Origin: Dipylidium caninum
Lineage: Eukaryota; Platyhelminthes; Cestoda; Cyclophyllidea; Dipylidiidae
NCBI GenBank assembly: GCA_017562135.1
Contig: QEYB01001164.1
Location: forward strand, 186,001 to 250,000
Direction of reading: 5' to 3'
DNA: 64,000 bases
Under the pieces are notes generated by a model that saw only the letters and a list, made by a program, of their open reading frames with translations, was not told where the DNA came from and ran no database searches. Below are positions 50,901 to 62,729 of this stretch, piece by piece. A program made the translations under genes and the position numbers. Positions within the stretch are counted from its first letter, which is position 1. Every line of letters begins with the position of its first letter.

Positions 50901-53900
50901 CAAGTTCAATGCGCCCTCCACGGCCTTCCAATGGGCTAGGTGAAAGAAGCTATAGGCGATAGCCTCGGAATCACCACGCTTCAGGATATGCTCCGTCGGC
51001 AGAATCAGTGGTTTCATCTCCAACAAATACTGAAACGCACACATTATACAAGCAGACGGTTATAATTACCGAATGATCGAAAAAAAAATCACTATGAGCT
51101 ACTTGAATGTCTTCTAGGCTATTTTGGGTTGAATAAGAGTGTATTCGGGCGTACATTACCAAGTATTTCATATACAGTGGTAATTTGTGGAAGATTAATG
51201 AAAAAATTCACACAATTAACGAATGCTTTAAGAGGCTTCGAGATGTATGCCTTCTAGATCAAAGTTGCAAGTGCAATAAATAGAAGTAAATCTTGAAATT
51301 CTGAAAAAAAGACAATAGAGTAAAAGCATCTACCGTCCTTAAGGACTAAAACCAACCAAATGGCGAGAATATGTAGTTTTTAAAAAAATTTCACTACACA
51401 CTGGGCAAAAATATCAAATTTATACAAGGAGTGTATTCCTTACAAAAACAGATTTGCCAGAGGGAACGCTTACTCTAAAGTATAACATAAAAGGAGTTCA
51501 AATGAGTAACTTGTATCACGTTCAGATAACGAGTTAACAATGCGACATTATTGGAAAAGATGGTGGACAAATCAAACAAAAGTAGGAATAAAAACCACAA
51601 AAATATAAGGAGTCTCGGCACATCAATTGAAGCCATTACGCCCAACGACCAATATTTACTTTTAGCAAACTGTAATAAAACGGGAAATGCTAGTTACGAA
51701 AGCATCCAAATGCACAAAAGACATTTGAGTGATAAAAGGGAAGAGTATTCAACAGTAACGATAAATGACAGGTAAGGTACCCGTGGAACATGAGGGTTGA
51801 ACTCGACGGCGCGGTGAATTGCCTCAACAGCGCTGAGTTCTGCATTATTTAAACCACGTTTGGAAGCAATATCTGGGGAGAACCTTAAAATAAAATAAAT
51901 TGAGGTCGACAGTGATGCCAGCTAGACATGAAGAGAGGATGAGGAAAAGAACCCACTTTTCGGCTACTTGTCGAGCCTTTAGAAGTGCTGCTGTGTAGCA
52001 TATGGTTGCAGACTTTGGATAGTGGATGTCTAGAGAGTGGAAAGTGAGATGATGAAAGAAAAAGGTTATCAACCTTCGCTAAAAGGCTAATCGAATAGAG
52101 ACAAGTTACAAGGAAAAAATTATTCTATGGCCAAGTCAAATTTGTTGACATTTGTGTAGAAATTGACTTACCATCATACTTAGTAAGAAATGCTTGTGCA
52201 TCTGCATACTGCTGTGCCTCTAAGTAGCACTCGAGTAGACACTCGTGGATATTGAAGAGATTCAAATTTGGATATTCTCGTATAAGCTGGAAAATGGTAA
52301 GGGAAATATGTAAGAGGCAAGTAATGCGGTGAATATACCAACAAAAACTACGTATTGTAGCATGCTATTTTCGTTACCGATTACACAGAAAGGGGGTCAA
52401 GTAAAGGGGTGGTCGAGTCTTTCCCATGAAGAGTTATAGCGAAGCAAGCAGTTTTAAACACTTCAAATTTGTTGTATCAATTCATTTACAACCGAACTTT
52501 CCTGGGTAGTTCACAGAAAACTGAATAAAACGGAACTTAAATTACCTTAAGACCAAATCAACGACAATAGACGGTTAGACGTAACAAGGACACATAGAGG
52601 CATAACGTATATAAGGATATTCGGAAAATGTTGCCGTAATAAAATCGTTTCAGTCAGGTTTTCACTCTAGTTTAAGAATCAAGCAACTAACTATGCAAAC
52701 TACTTATGTTCTGACGTACGTCATTTCCATGATAGCATATCAAAGATGTCGAAGAAAGGCCAGTTTCTAGTTGAAGAAACATAGAAGAGGGAATCATGGA
52801 GCCCTAGTGACGTCAAGCAAATATGAACGCAACGAGAGGACGGGGTGGGAAAGAGGAAAAAAGCATACCTCACGCATAATTTTTATAGCTTCCTTTAACT
52901 TCCCTAATTTGCGAGCACACATGGCAAGTCGTCGCCGGATGAAGATGAAGGCGTGAATGTCGCGTAAGTAAATTGCATCCTCAGTAGGATTGTGAGAATG
53001 AGATTGCTGAGATTTTCGTAGAGATACATCGGACACCTTATAAGCTTGTTTAAACATCTTCTCCGCCTGAAATATACGCATAAATTTCGCGAAATTTTTT
53101 TTTAAGGGAATACGCTGCAGTACTACAAGTGCTAATTGACAACATGTCAGAAGTTTCGATGTCTTGACCACTTATCTATCTTCCTTGTTTCATTAAAAAA
53201 AAACAGTCCGTGAAGAGGCACATCAATTTTTCGGATAAAAGAACTTACGTCAACTATAGAAGAACATTCTTCTTCAGCCAAAAGTATCATTGCTGTAACG
53301 CACTCAGAATTCTTCGACAAAGCCTCCTTTGCTTTTTTTATTCGTTCCTCTGGATTCCTCTCACGCCACGCAGTTTGCATCACTAAGTTGCTTTTTCCAT
53401 TTAACGCTAAAAGCTTACATTCATATTCCGGTTTGCCAGCATCTGCTTCACAAGTGAAGAATGTTTGGTGATCCTGTGCGGACAAATTCATATCATAATA
53501 GGTAAGTGGGTCTTGTCCAAATTTTTTAGCCGCTCTTTGATACTCAGCTCCGCGGAAAAGGCTATATGGGTTTCGGGAGACCTTGCAGTCTAACGAAAGA
53601 AAGCACACATAATCAAACGGACATTCGATAAAGCACCTTGAGGTCCATTATGAACACTTGGATCGACGTTATCACAATCGTTTTCGTCGTCATTGCCTCC
53701 CAGTAGAGGGTAGATATGCGTAAGAGATATTTGTTCGATAAACGAAGTGCCGTATTTCTTAAAATACCACCATTCGAAGATCTGGTCATGAAGAAAAACT
53801 AATTTGACAAACCAATATAAGTCCCGAGAGAAATGAGCTCGTGCCCGTCAAAGCGACATAGAACTTTGGAGTCGGAGCGTTCAAAAACATGCCGCCTAAA

Positions 53901-54055
53901 TTCATTTATACACATTGGAAAAATATACCTGAGTTGAAAACGTCAAATAAATAAATGAAAGGAATGAGAGAAAAAATCGCTAAACCCCAAAGAATTGTTA
54001 CTGGCCAGGAAAAACACGGCTCTATTTTCTCCGTATTATTGGACGATACGCCCAT
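47946..54055 (-). CDS. ST7: ST7 family protein (suppressor of tumorigenicity 7)
   Basis: Conserved multi-pass membrane protein of unclear biochemical role. Eleven exons keep one frame: 54055-53929, 53895-53813, 53781-53637, 53589-53249, 53066-52869, 52286-52172, 52029-51957, 51883-51781, 51029-50786, 48621-48482, 48041-47946, encoding 554 residues. Order: N-terminal TM ([20 protein letters not shown]), second hydrophobic segment ([17 protein letters not shown]) then [145 protein letters not shown] (last TM) and a tail ending [11 protein letters not shown]. Introns grow from 33, 31 and 47 bp at the 5' end to 2164 bp near the 3' end. The tail resembles the ST7L type. Confidence 0.96.
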
Positions 54056-54747
54056 AATATATGAGAATGGGGGCGAGCACTCATTGGCTCACGGAGAACT
54101 GAAGTTATCGTGTATATGATGCGCGTTTTGAATAGCAATTATTTTAAGAAAATATGATGACCAAAACACATAATTGAAACAATAAAGCATGAGGGCTTAT
54201 TCCAAGTCTTTTTTTGTTAATGCAAACAGAGAATTTAAACGTGGGTGACTCTCATATCCGCAATTTTACAAATATATTACACCGGGGAAATTTTTAGGCC
54301 CTGTCGACTACGAGTCTAGCATAATACCACATCCACATAAACGGGTTGTAAATACAGGCGGTGTAATTTGTCTTGGAAGATAATAGATGCGAAAATCCCT
54401 CGCGGTACCAACGTATGCCAAATAGATAATGCGATTTACCTTTCATCGGAACGCTTATTTTGATAAAATTCTAAGTTAGATTGGTGATATATCGCTACAT
54501 TACTCCGAGTCACATGGGATTGTGTATTTGCGTCCTTCATCGTTGTTTGGAGTCTTAACTTAACATCTGTGCCCCATTCATTAGGACTCACTTTCTGTTA
54601 GCACAATATTTTTAATGTGCTGCCAATTTGTACATCCTTATTATTTTCGGAAGATTTTACCCGTGTGAATTTTAAACGAATTTTTATTTGAAGCTTGTTC
54701 ATGATATTTCTTTAAGATTGAATTATGGTGCTCAAGGATTATAATCT
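54056..54747. other. ST7 upstream region
   Basis: About 690 bp of AT-rich DNA between the ST7 start and the end of a small minus-strand gene. No motif stands out. Confidence 0.45.
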
Positions 54748-55289
54748 CTACCTCGCTGCTTTTCTCTGCCTCAATATAGAATCAATAAGCCCTGTTTCGA
54801 GGCCAATCATCATGTTCGCTTTGCGGTTTATAATATCATGCGAGTTTTCGACTCTTGGAATTTGTTTCAAAGCCTGATCATTTACCTTATCAAACCCCCA
54901 TTTATGCGCTGCATTTTTAAGAGCTCGTTTTAAAATGGATATCGCAATTAGAGGGCCAAGACAAAACATCAAAAAGTTTTTCTATGTTATCCACTTGAAC
55001 TCAAAAATCTTTTATTCAAATAGATTCGTATTTTTTTTCGCTTATTTGTAGTGTTCAGCATATCTTCGTCAAAAATTTATACCGTGGCTTTTTCGATCGT
55101 TTTATATATATTCCTAAGGCGGATTTCACAACGGGTATTTTCAAAATTTGGTGATGAAGACATATTAAGCTCAAACAGTTCACTTTGTTTTATTTGTCCA
55201 TCCTCCACTGTAGACACTTGATTTACCTTGACTGATGTCGCTGTTAAGGTATTCTCAGCTTCACGCCTCTCATTTTTTCTATTAGTCAT
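54748..55289 (-). CDS. small unrecognised two-exon protein, antisense-overlapping SNW1 5' end
   Basis: Two minus-strand open blocks join in phase 0: 55289-55083 and 54981-54748, with a 101-bp GT-AG intron, giving 146 residues. The first block is Glu/Asn/Thr/Ser-rich and ends IRLRNIYKTIEKAT. The second starts KNFLMFCLGPLIAISILKRA, a possible membrane segment flanked by Lys, and ends with a basic tail (GLIDSILRQRKAAR). No family is recognised. Met1 (55289) lies inside SNW1 exon 2, so the two coding regions would overlap antisense by 55 bp; an internal Met43 (55163) would avoid the overlap and leave 71 bp between the two start codons. Protein-like composition of both blocks and the clean splice support a real gene, but homologues are needed. 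Confidence 0.55.
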
Positions 55290-56971
55290 TTGCCCCCACC
55301 AGTTCAGCGTGTGGTTGACGCTCAGTCGGAGTTAGTCACGAATGCAACCCATGTAGTTGTGCTTAAATCTAATATACCTCCATACGGCCACCGGAAACAC
55401 TGGTTTCCCCGTACTGAGGATGATTTCGGAGATGGTGGTGCTTTCCCTGAAATACATATGCCTCAATACCCCCTTGGAATGGGGAGGCAAAAAAATTCAT
55501 CTAATGCTCTTGTAATGAAGACTGACAAAGATGGTAAAGTACGATATGATGAGTTGGTTCGCGGTGGGCACTCTAAAGATCGGATTGTATACTCAAAATT
55601 TACTGATCTTCTCCCAAAGCCCATCGACGAAGATGACGAAGAACTACAAAAACCTACCAAAGAGAGCGTTGAAGAAGTGAGATTTGTCTTATTTTGGTTT
55701 ATATTTTTAGACAACTGAGAAAACCCGAAGGGCTCTCGAAGCGCTTGTCGAGCAAAAGGTAGCAGCGTCTTTGCCAGTCAGAAAGGCTGAACGCACCGGT
55801 CCTGCCGAGTATATTAGTTATACCCCAGCTCAACAGGGTCCAGCTTTCAATAGCGGAGCTCAACAACGCCTTGTTCGTATGGTTGAAGCTCAGCGTGACC
55901 CAATGGAGCCTCCCAGATTCAAGTAAGCAATTGTTTCTCCTACCTTCCTTTTTAGAATAAATCAAAAGATTCCTCGAGGCCCCCCATCGCCGCCACCGCC
56001 TCTTATGCATTCACCATCGCGAAAAGTCACCGCAAAAGAACAAGCGGAATGGAAAATTCCTCCGTGTATTTCTAATTGGAAAAACCCCAGGGGTTACACA
56101 ATTCCTTTGGATAAGCGTGTTGCCGCCGATGGTCGTGGTCTCCAAACCACGCACATTAACGAGAATTTTGCTAAGTTGGCAGAAGCTCTCTATACTGCTG
56201 ATCGTAAGGCCAGAGAAGCGGTTGAATTACGTGCGCAGATTGAACGAAAGGTGGCTTCTAAAGTGCGTGAGCGAAAGGAGGAGCAGCTTCAAAAAATAGC
56301 AATGGAGGCCCGTGCGGCGCGAGCAGGCTTGCGTCGTAGCGTCAACGCTGAGGATGAGTCTGAGGTGACAACCAGAGACCAGATTCGTCGTGAGCGGGCG
56401 AGAGATCGCGCTCACGATCGTAATCTTAGCCGAGCTGGTGGGGAAGGCAAACTCCGAACCCAACGCGATAAAGATCGAGATATTAGTGAACAAATCGCCT
56501 TGGGTTTACCGAATCCACGGCTTAACGCTAACTCAGAATCGATGTTTGATCAGCGGCTGTTTAATCAATCGCGTGGGATGGACTCCGGTTTTGCAGGAGG
56601 TATTTTTTTCTTATCTCAAAACTCTTTCCTTAGGCGAAGATGATCTTTACAACATCTACGATAAACCATGGCGTCAGGAATCAAATTTCGGCAGCCATAT
56701 TTATCGCCCTCGTCAGACAGACAATGACATTTATGGAAACGATTTGTCGGCTGCGGGCAAGCAGAGGCAATTCGTTCCCGAACGTGGATTCGCAGGGACC
56801 GATAGAAGTCGTCACCTTGAGGGCCCTGTACAATTTGAGAGGGGCGGGGAAGATCCATTCAACGTCAGTACCTTCTTGTTGGAGGCCAAGAAAGCGGATA
56901 AGCGGCCTGGCGACTCTTCGACTACTTCCAATCGGGACACCACTTATCGGAAACGTGAGCGACGCGACTAG
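55235..56971 (+). CDS. SNW1: SNW domain protein SKIP (spliceosome and transcription coregulator)
   Basis: Core spliceosome (NTC-related) and transcription cofactor in the nucleus. Five exons: 55235-55248, 55286-55676, 55711-55922, 55956-56599, 56634-56971; introns 37, 34, 33 and 34 bp; 532 residues (human 536). The first exon carries only 14 coding bases; spliced, the start reads MSLLSHLPPPVQRVVDAQ, parallel to the human MALTSFLPAPTQ. Family blocks: PYGHRKHWFPRTEDDFGDGG, FPEIHMPQYPLGMGR, PAEYISYTPAQQGPAFNSGA, QRDPMEPPRFKINQKIPRG, the SNW motif in CISNWKNPRGYTIPLDKR, LQTTHINENFAKLAEALYTA, DRNLSRAGG, QRLFNQSRGMDSGFAGGEDD and GPVQFERGGEDPFNV. The tail is Arg/Lys-rich. It converges on the HIP1R 3' end. 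Confidence 0.97.
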
Positions 56972-57394
56972 TCCCCTCCCCATTTCCCTTCACCCTTTTC
57001 TTACACTGTCTACTGCAACTTTATTACTGTCTACTTGTGCATAAATTCACTTTGGTTTTCACCATATTTACCTTTTAAAAAAGAGTATTTTGTGGAATAC
57101 GGGATTTATTCAGGTAATTAAAAAAAACTTGACAAAAGTATGAAGGAGATTGATCACATCGCCCTTGTCATTTTTGAGATTTGTCACTGACACCGAATCA
57201 TGATTTCTAGAACAAATAATTTATAGTTGGAAAGTATCACAGATGGAGGGTACTTGTTTGGGTAATCTCGTGGAAGAACCAGTTGGCTGTCGAAGTGAAG
57301 CTAATTTGAGCGTCAAAGGAATCGTAAGTTAAGGTCTGAATTCAAGAGTCGAGTGTGCTTTTTATTCTTATCCTTAATTTCTATAATCCCAAAG
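56972..57394. other. convergent spacer SNW1 / HIP1R
   Basis: 423 bp that must hold the 3' UTRs of both genes. No coding potential seen. Confidence 0.5.
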
Positions 57395-60300
57395 TTAGCC
57401 CTTAAACGTTCGCAATCGAGCTGTGCCGTCAGGTGAATTATCATTGTTCTTTACCTGTTCAAATTCGGCGGTGTTCGAGTAATTGAAGCGTCTGATTTCC
57501 GCAAGTCGTCTCCGTTGGGCGACCAATTGAGCTTCCAACTCTAGAACGCGCACATGCGCGTCGACCTCAGTTTTGTGCGCCTGGGTATAAGACAGCTTTG
57601 CAAAGTCCATGTCTTCTGAAGTAACAAACGCGTGGACAATAAACAAAGCCGAATATAAAAATATATCAGTCTAGATAAAAAAACAATGGAAAAGAGGGCG
57701 CCGATGAGAAAGATAAAAGGATTCAATGCAATATTACTATTTTAATTAAAGACAACCGACAACAAACCGACAAAAGAAGTTAAAAGGTTTTAGGTTCTGG
57801 GAAATTAGTCGTTTTGCCGTTAATAGTTAACTGCCTTTCAGAGACCTCACCATTCCACTGCCGGCTTTAGGACCCATTTTAGGAATGACTCAACCAGTGA
57901 AAGACACGTCTTAGCAATGAGTTACCATGAAACGGAAAACACGAGTAACTTGAGCAGGGAAGACAATGAGATGCATATGCGAAGTGTTATCGGGCTTTTC
58001 ATTCAGGATGACGAAAGAGATGATCGATGAATTGTTACTTTTTTGTTTCAGTAGCGAATAAATTTACCGATGCTTAACCAAAGTCTGATGTGGACTAAAG
58101 TCCAGAAAAAAGAAGCTTGTTTCATCAGTCGCGCTAGAAATATTTAGACAATGCATCAAGGATATTTATAAACTTGTCGTTGGAGAAGTGTCTCAGAAGT
58201 GAAGAGATCAGTTAAGTCCACTTACGCGATTCCTCTTTAATTGCGGATGCATTTTGAACTCCGGCGACAATTTGTCCGGTAATCCTAGAAACCTCCTGGG
58301 CGGCGGTTTCGAGGCTTCTCAGACATTGCGAACCCTTGTTTGCTTTTACACGGCTGGCCACCAATAGCTGGGTGGTGGAACTTGAAATCTCCAAGGCTGC
58401 CACTGTCAGTCGCTCCAAATGGCCATCGTTGTTCGTCACTATGCTGTCTGCGCTTTCGCTAACGGTTGAAAGGGGAATTGTCAGTCAGCAAATTCCATGG
58501 GTAGCCAGTTCTAGGGCCAACTGAATGCATAATGGCGCTCGAAGCTTGGCGCAGTAGCTTTACTATTGGCTGATTGGCGCAAGTTGATTTTTCCTCTACC
58601 CAAAGGCAGAATCATGAACATTAGAAGTCATAGTCGGCAACAACTTTAAGGCCCGGAAAATCGGTTCTTTTGGACAGTTACACCAAGTCAACTTTCTCTA
58701 GTGGCGATTATTACTGTGTAATAGATGTATACTTGTTTTTCACCTGATGAAGAATATTTCTTAGGCCAAATCGTGCTCTTAGTAGGTCGGTTAATCCAGA
58801 TAGTGAGGAAATCAAATTAATGTCAATAAGACTTCGCAGGAATCGGTGGAAAGAAATTTCTACCATGTCATGAATAGTTAGTGAACATAAATTTCATCAC
58901 TCTCTTTGTTTTAATGTCGGAACGATTACACGAACTGGTTAGTAGGTCAAAAAAAAAATAAGCAAGTAGTTCAACTAAGATCAACAAGGCCTGCACAACA
59001 AATGAATCATAAAAAAAACAAGTGACATAAAAAATAAAGCTTACACCAGTAAATTGGCTCCAACACCAACGGACTTGGCTGCAGAGAAGAGACCTTCGGT
59101 CCACCGATGGTGACGTTTGTAGAATTCCTTGGTAGTCGCACTTCCCTTTGAATCAAAGGCAAAAACATCAGCTCTTTGAATAAGTTAGATACTGGGCAAA
59201 GAGTCAACGAAAAAACCAAAAGCAAAATAGGTGTATATTAAGTTCTGGATCGGGAGATATGCAGATGCCGGGATAGACGCGATGTCAACTTACCTTTAGA
59301 ATAAAAATTTTAGCACAAAGATAAATGTTATCACATGCATCCCTGTTTCACGACGCGATAAAAACAGAGTTTCCATCTGTCGATGGGACATATTACAACG
59401 AAAAAATACCCAAGTAAACAGTCGGCAGAGCGTTTTTAGTCTCGATCGTTGGAGTAGTGGACAAGTAAGTGGCATGCACTCAGATTAAGCCGCCTGAGTA
59501 CGCGCACGGTGGGTTGGGGCCTCTCTTCTGGACCTTTGGCCATTCATTCTTTCTATAATTCAATCCAAATTAATGTTCGTGAAAAATCTGTAGACCGTTT
59601 GTGAGTAAAAACTCAGAGACTAGGCTTGATGTTACGGAAGGTGGATAGACGAAAATCGAGGAGGATCCTTTTTGTAGTGCCAAGATGTGAGGCATCTTCC
59701 ATTATGGAAGAGAGAATGGATTCTGTGGGAACCGTTGAGTATGCGAAACCTCAACAGAGAAGGGTAAGGAAGACTTTTCTCCTTCGTGCACAGGAACCAC
59801 AGACAACACACGAAAATGCCTTACGGAGTGACACTTCGAAATGTCACCAGATTGTTGGTCGATTGAGGGGCTCTGCCGTGCCGAACAGCCTCTTGGGAGG
59901 TTTCAGTCGAATGGAATCCTCTTCCAATACGTCAGTATTTACAGAATTTTATGCATTATCGTAGGTCTTATCATTAATAGAGGACGGTTCATGAGAATGC
60001 GCCAGGTGAGGTGGAGTAAATGTCCAAGTTCCCCATACCAAGGAGTCATGGTAGGAGAAAGGGTGCGTGGGATGGCGAGGTGGTCATGGGGAGGAAAATG
60101 AACTCAAGCAAGTGGTGGGAGCGAAGGAGGAAAGAGAGTGCGAGACGAATCAAGCGGCATTGGCACCAACAGGGGGGGAGGGGGGAGGCTGGCAAAGAGG
60201 AGATGGTAGACGGGAGAATAGGAAGAGGACTGAGGAAAAACTATGCAATCAGAGAGAGAGGGCAAAAAATAAGTGTGCTTTTTGTAAACTCACAGTAATT

Positions 60301-62729
60301 TTGCACGAGAGCTGGAAAAGGAGTGAGAGGAGTTACTTGGTGCCAGTGCTGCCGATAAGCATGACATGCGGCATGGGCATAATGAAGAGCAAATCGAGTA
60401 TGATAACCGACTTGGAACAAAAAAAAAATACAACGCAACGACATTTCTGCCCCAGGTTGGTCAGAGATCAAGGAGAGGTTGATAAAAATCCCCTTAAAGT
60501 TTATCCACACAGGATTCTCTCCACTCATCGAACCAATTAACATGATGGAGTACCTCGTTGCAATCTGAAGATCAAAAGTGTGGGAGAAGTGAGGGGACAA
60601 AGTAGTCACTGGAAGGCCTATCACAAAAATTTCCTCATGTTGTTAAATGAGATACTACTTACTACCAACTAAGAACAAAAATGACAGTATGGTAATCAAA
60701 TTTTTGAAAAAATGTTCACTTTTCTGACTGAATAACATTACTAACCTCGGATTTTTTTGGATATCTCGACCCTAATGTCAATACGGGGGGATAAAAATGC
60801 ATGACCCTGAGTGAAATTCACACAGGATGTGCAAATCCAGAGCAAAACCGAAAGAACCGTACCACATGGCCTACTTAGAGCAGGAAGGTAAAGACATCAC
60901 TAAAATTTGTTGCTGTTCCATTGCGAATAAGTGTGAGAAACACGACTCGATAAAGGCAATTAGAACAAAACAAATTTTTTCAACAAACCTTTCATAAATT
61001 TGGCTTGACTGATGGCCTCGTTTATCATGTGAACAAGAAAACCACAGTTATTAGACATAAACGACCAAAGGAGTTGACTCCAAACAAAAGATGTCGAAGT
61101 AAAAGCATGTTTAACAAATTAAACAATTAGCACCACTCGAAACGGTATGGACAAAAGCAACTCCGAAGGAAGAATACGAAGTATCGTGCCACACTGTGAC
61201 GTTTTGTTTTAAAGTATACTCTAACCATTGCCTATCGCCATCGTCGTCGCCGTGTAATTACACTCGGAAGTGTGATTTTTCGAGGGTGTCTCTCCCTCGA
61301 TCCGCGGTTGTCGGCGCAAAGACATGGAACGCTACGGGTGAAGGTGAGCATATCGCGAGTTGAGTATATGGCGCCACGAGTTGCCGGAGCACAAGGGAGA
61401 ATGTGGGATGACAGGCACGAGTGCCACGTAGACGCTAACTGCCAATTCAGATGCAATTTGTGAAATGACAAAGGAGGCATCCGACACGTGGAGAGCGGCA
61501 AATTTGCCGACGGAGGGAAGTGGTACTTCTGGAAGTCGACACACCCACTAGACGATCCGAGGATTAGGAGTCGTACAATGTCTTCAGTGTTCACTCAGAA
61601 GACAGGCTGTGGGTCGAGCGGCTGCTCACTCAGACCACAACGAGGTATTACGGTTTCTGATGAGGTTGGGGGATTTGGAGAGTCATTTGGTGAACTTCAG
61701 GCGTCTTAGATAGAGGATGAGTAGAGGTGGTTTTGGTTCGTGTTGGAAGCCTCCTTTCCTTTGTACTGCTTAAAATTAGCTCTTCAAAACGTCCACACCG
61801 AAAGCCCATGAAGCAATGTTGCAGGACTCAGTCAATTTGACTTTTCTGCCACCAGTGCTTCTACCTATTCTACTGTTCTCGAGACGTTGTGTCTGAAATA
61901 AGGCAGCTGCCGATGCGAAAAGGAATATTCTGACCTCCATGGTTAAAGGCGGAGGGAGTAGAGTGATGGGAAGGATGTATGCGATGCGGGCCGCTGAATA
62001 CTCGAAGCTCTTCCCATTAGAGGCGCTGGTTAGACAATATTTACGTCCGTGGCTGGCAATCTCAGGCTCATGGAGGGAAACAAGGTTGGACTTGACATAG
62101 GCGTGTTCACACAAATTACTCTGCAGGCATGGGAGTTACACAATGAGAAGCTGTCACCATGACAGAAGGTAACATTTAGTTCCTCAGTCTAACTCTAAAT
62201 AACGTTTTCCGCTGGAGGGAAATGCCATAACAAAAGGATATCTCTTCTCGAGCTTAAGATATCTCATAAAGAGGTAAAAAAGGGTGACAAACGGTGCCCC
62301 AGGTGGGAATTAAGTAATGAAATCACCACAGCACAATGGATGATCACCTTAGAAGGGGAGAATTTCCGAACCCTACAAAATGCTTCACGGAAGTGCAAAA
62401 AGGCACGAAGAACATCTTGAAAGCTGAACACGAAAAATGATGATGAAGTAGCCACTCGGCCACTTCAATTTGACAAGTTTAACATTAAAGTGTTAAGGGG
62501 ATGGAGGAATGAGGTAACCGGTTTACCTAATCCCCCTCGTTCGCGGTTGGAGACTGGTAGTAGCGGCGCAACTCACCCTGCCTTCGTTGACAATCTCCGT
62601 CTGCAGTTGATGGGCTTTGGAAACAAGTATGCTGATGGCTGACATGAGTTCGGTGCAGGGGTCGAGAATCTTGCTGTGCACCTCCAATTGCACGTCCGTC
62701 ATCGAGGCTTCGGACCGTTCAAGTAGCTC
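57395..62729 (-). CDS. HIP1R: HIP1/HIP1R (Sla2-type) C-terminal talin-like I/LWEQ exons, partial
   Basis: Clathrin- and actin-linked endocytic adaptor; this part is the actin-binding THATCH/I-LWEQ domain. Four exons: 62729-62577, 59145-59045, 58458-58226, 57615-57395, phase-consistent, ending at a stop at 57395. The first reads LLERSEASMTDVQLEVHSKI and ILVSKAHQLQTEIVNEGR; the second ATTKEFYKRHHRWTEGLFSA and AKSVGVGANLLV; the third LERLTVAALEISSSTTQLLV and ASRVKANKGSQCLRSL; the fourth DMDFAKLSYTQAHKTEVDAH and VRVLELEAQLVAQRRRLAEI. This is the family order. The ENTH/ANTH and coiled-coil exons must lie to the right of 62729, mostly outside the window. HIP1 and HIP1R cannot be told apart here. 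Introns are 3431, 586 and 610 bp. Confidence 0.93.
59146..62576. other. large HIP1R intron with GC-richer, ORF-dense patches
   Basis: Two patches (about 59450-60300 and 61230-62115) are less AT-rich than their flanks and open in several frames. The first is strongly purine-rich on the plus strand, with a G7/G6 run at 60172-60185. The second has minus-strand ORFs at 61594-61232 and 62114-61776; the latter translates with protein-like text (ALFQTQRLENSRIGRSTGGR). They may be an unrecognised repeat family or nested genes. None is supported as a gene. Confidence 0.35.
60172..60185 (+). repeat. G-rich run (G7-A-G6)
   Basis: Seven G, one A, six G inside a purine-rich stretch of the HIP1R intron; directly readable. 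Confidence 0.8.

Noticed and set aside
60067..60540. 157-codon plus-strand ORF in the HIP1R intron
   Set aside because: Built mostly from the purine-rich low-complexity tract; no protein-family features.
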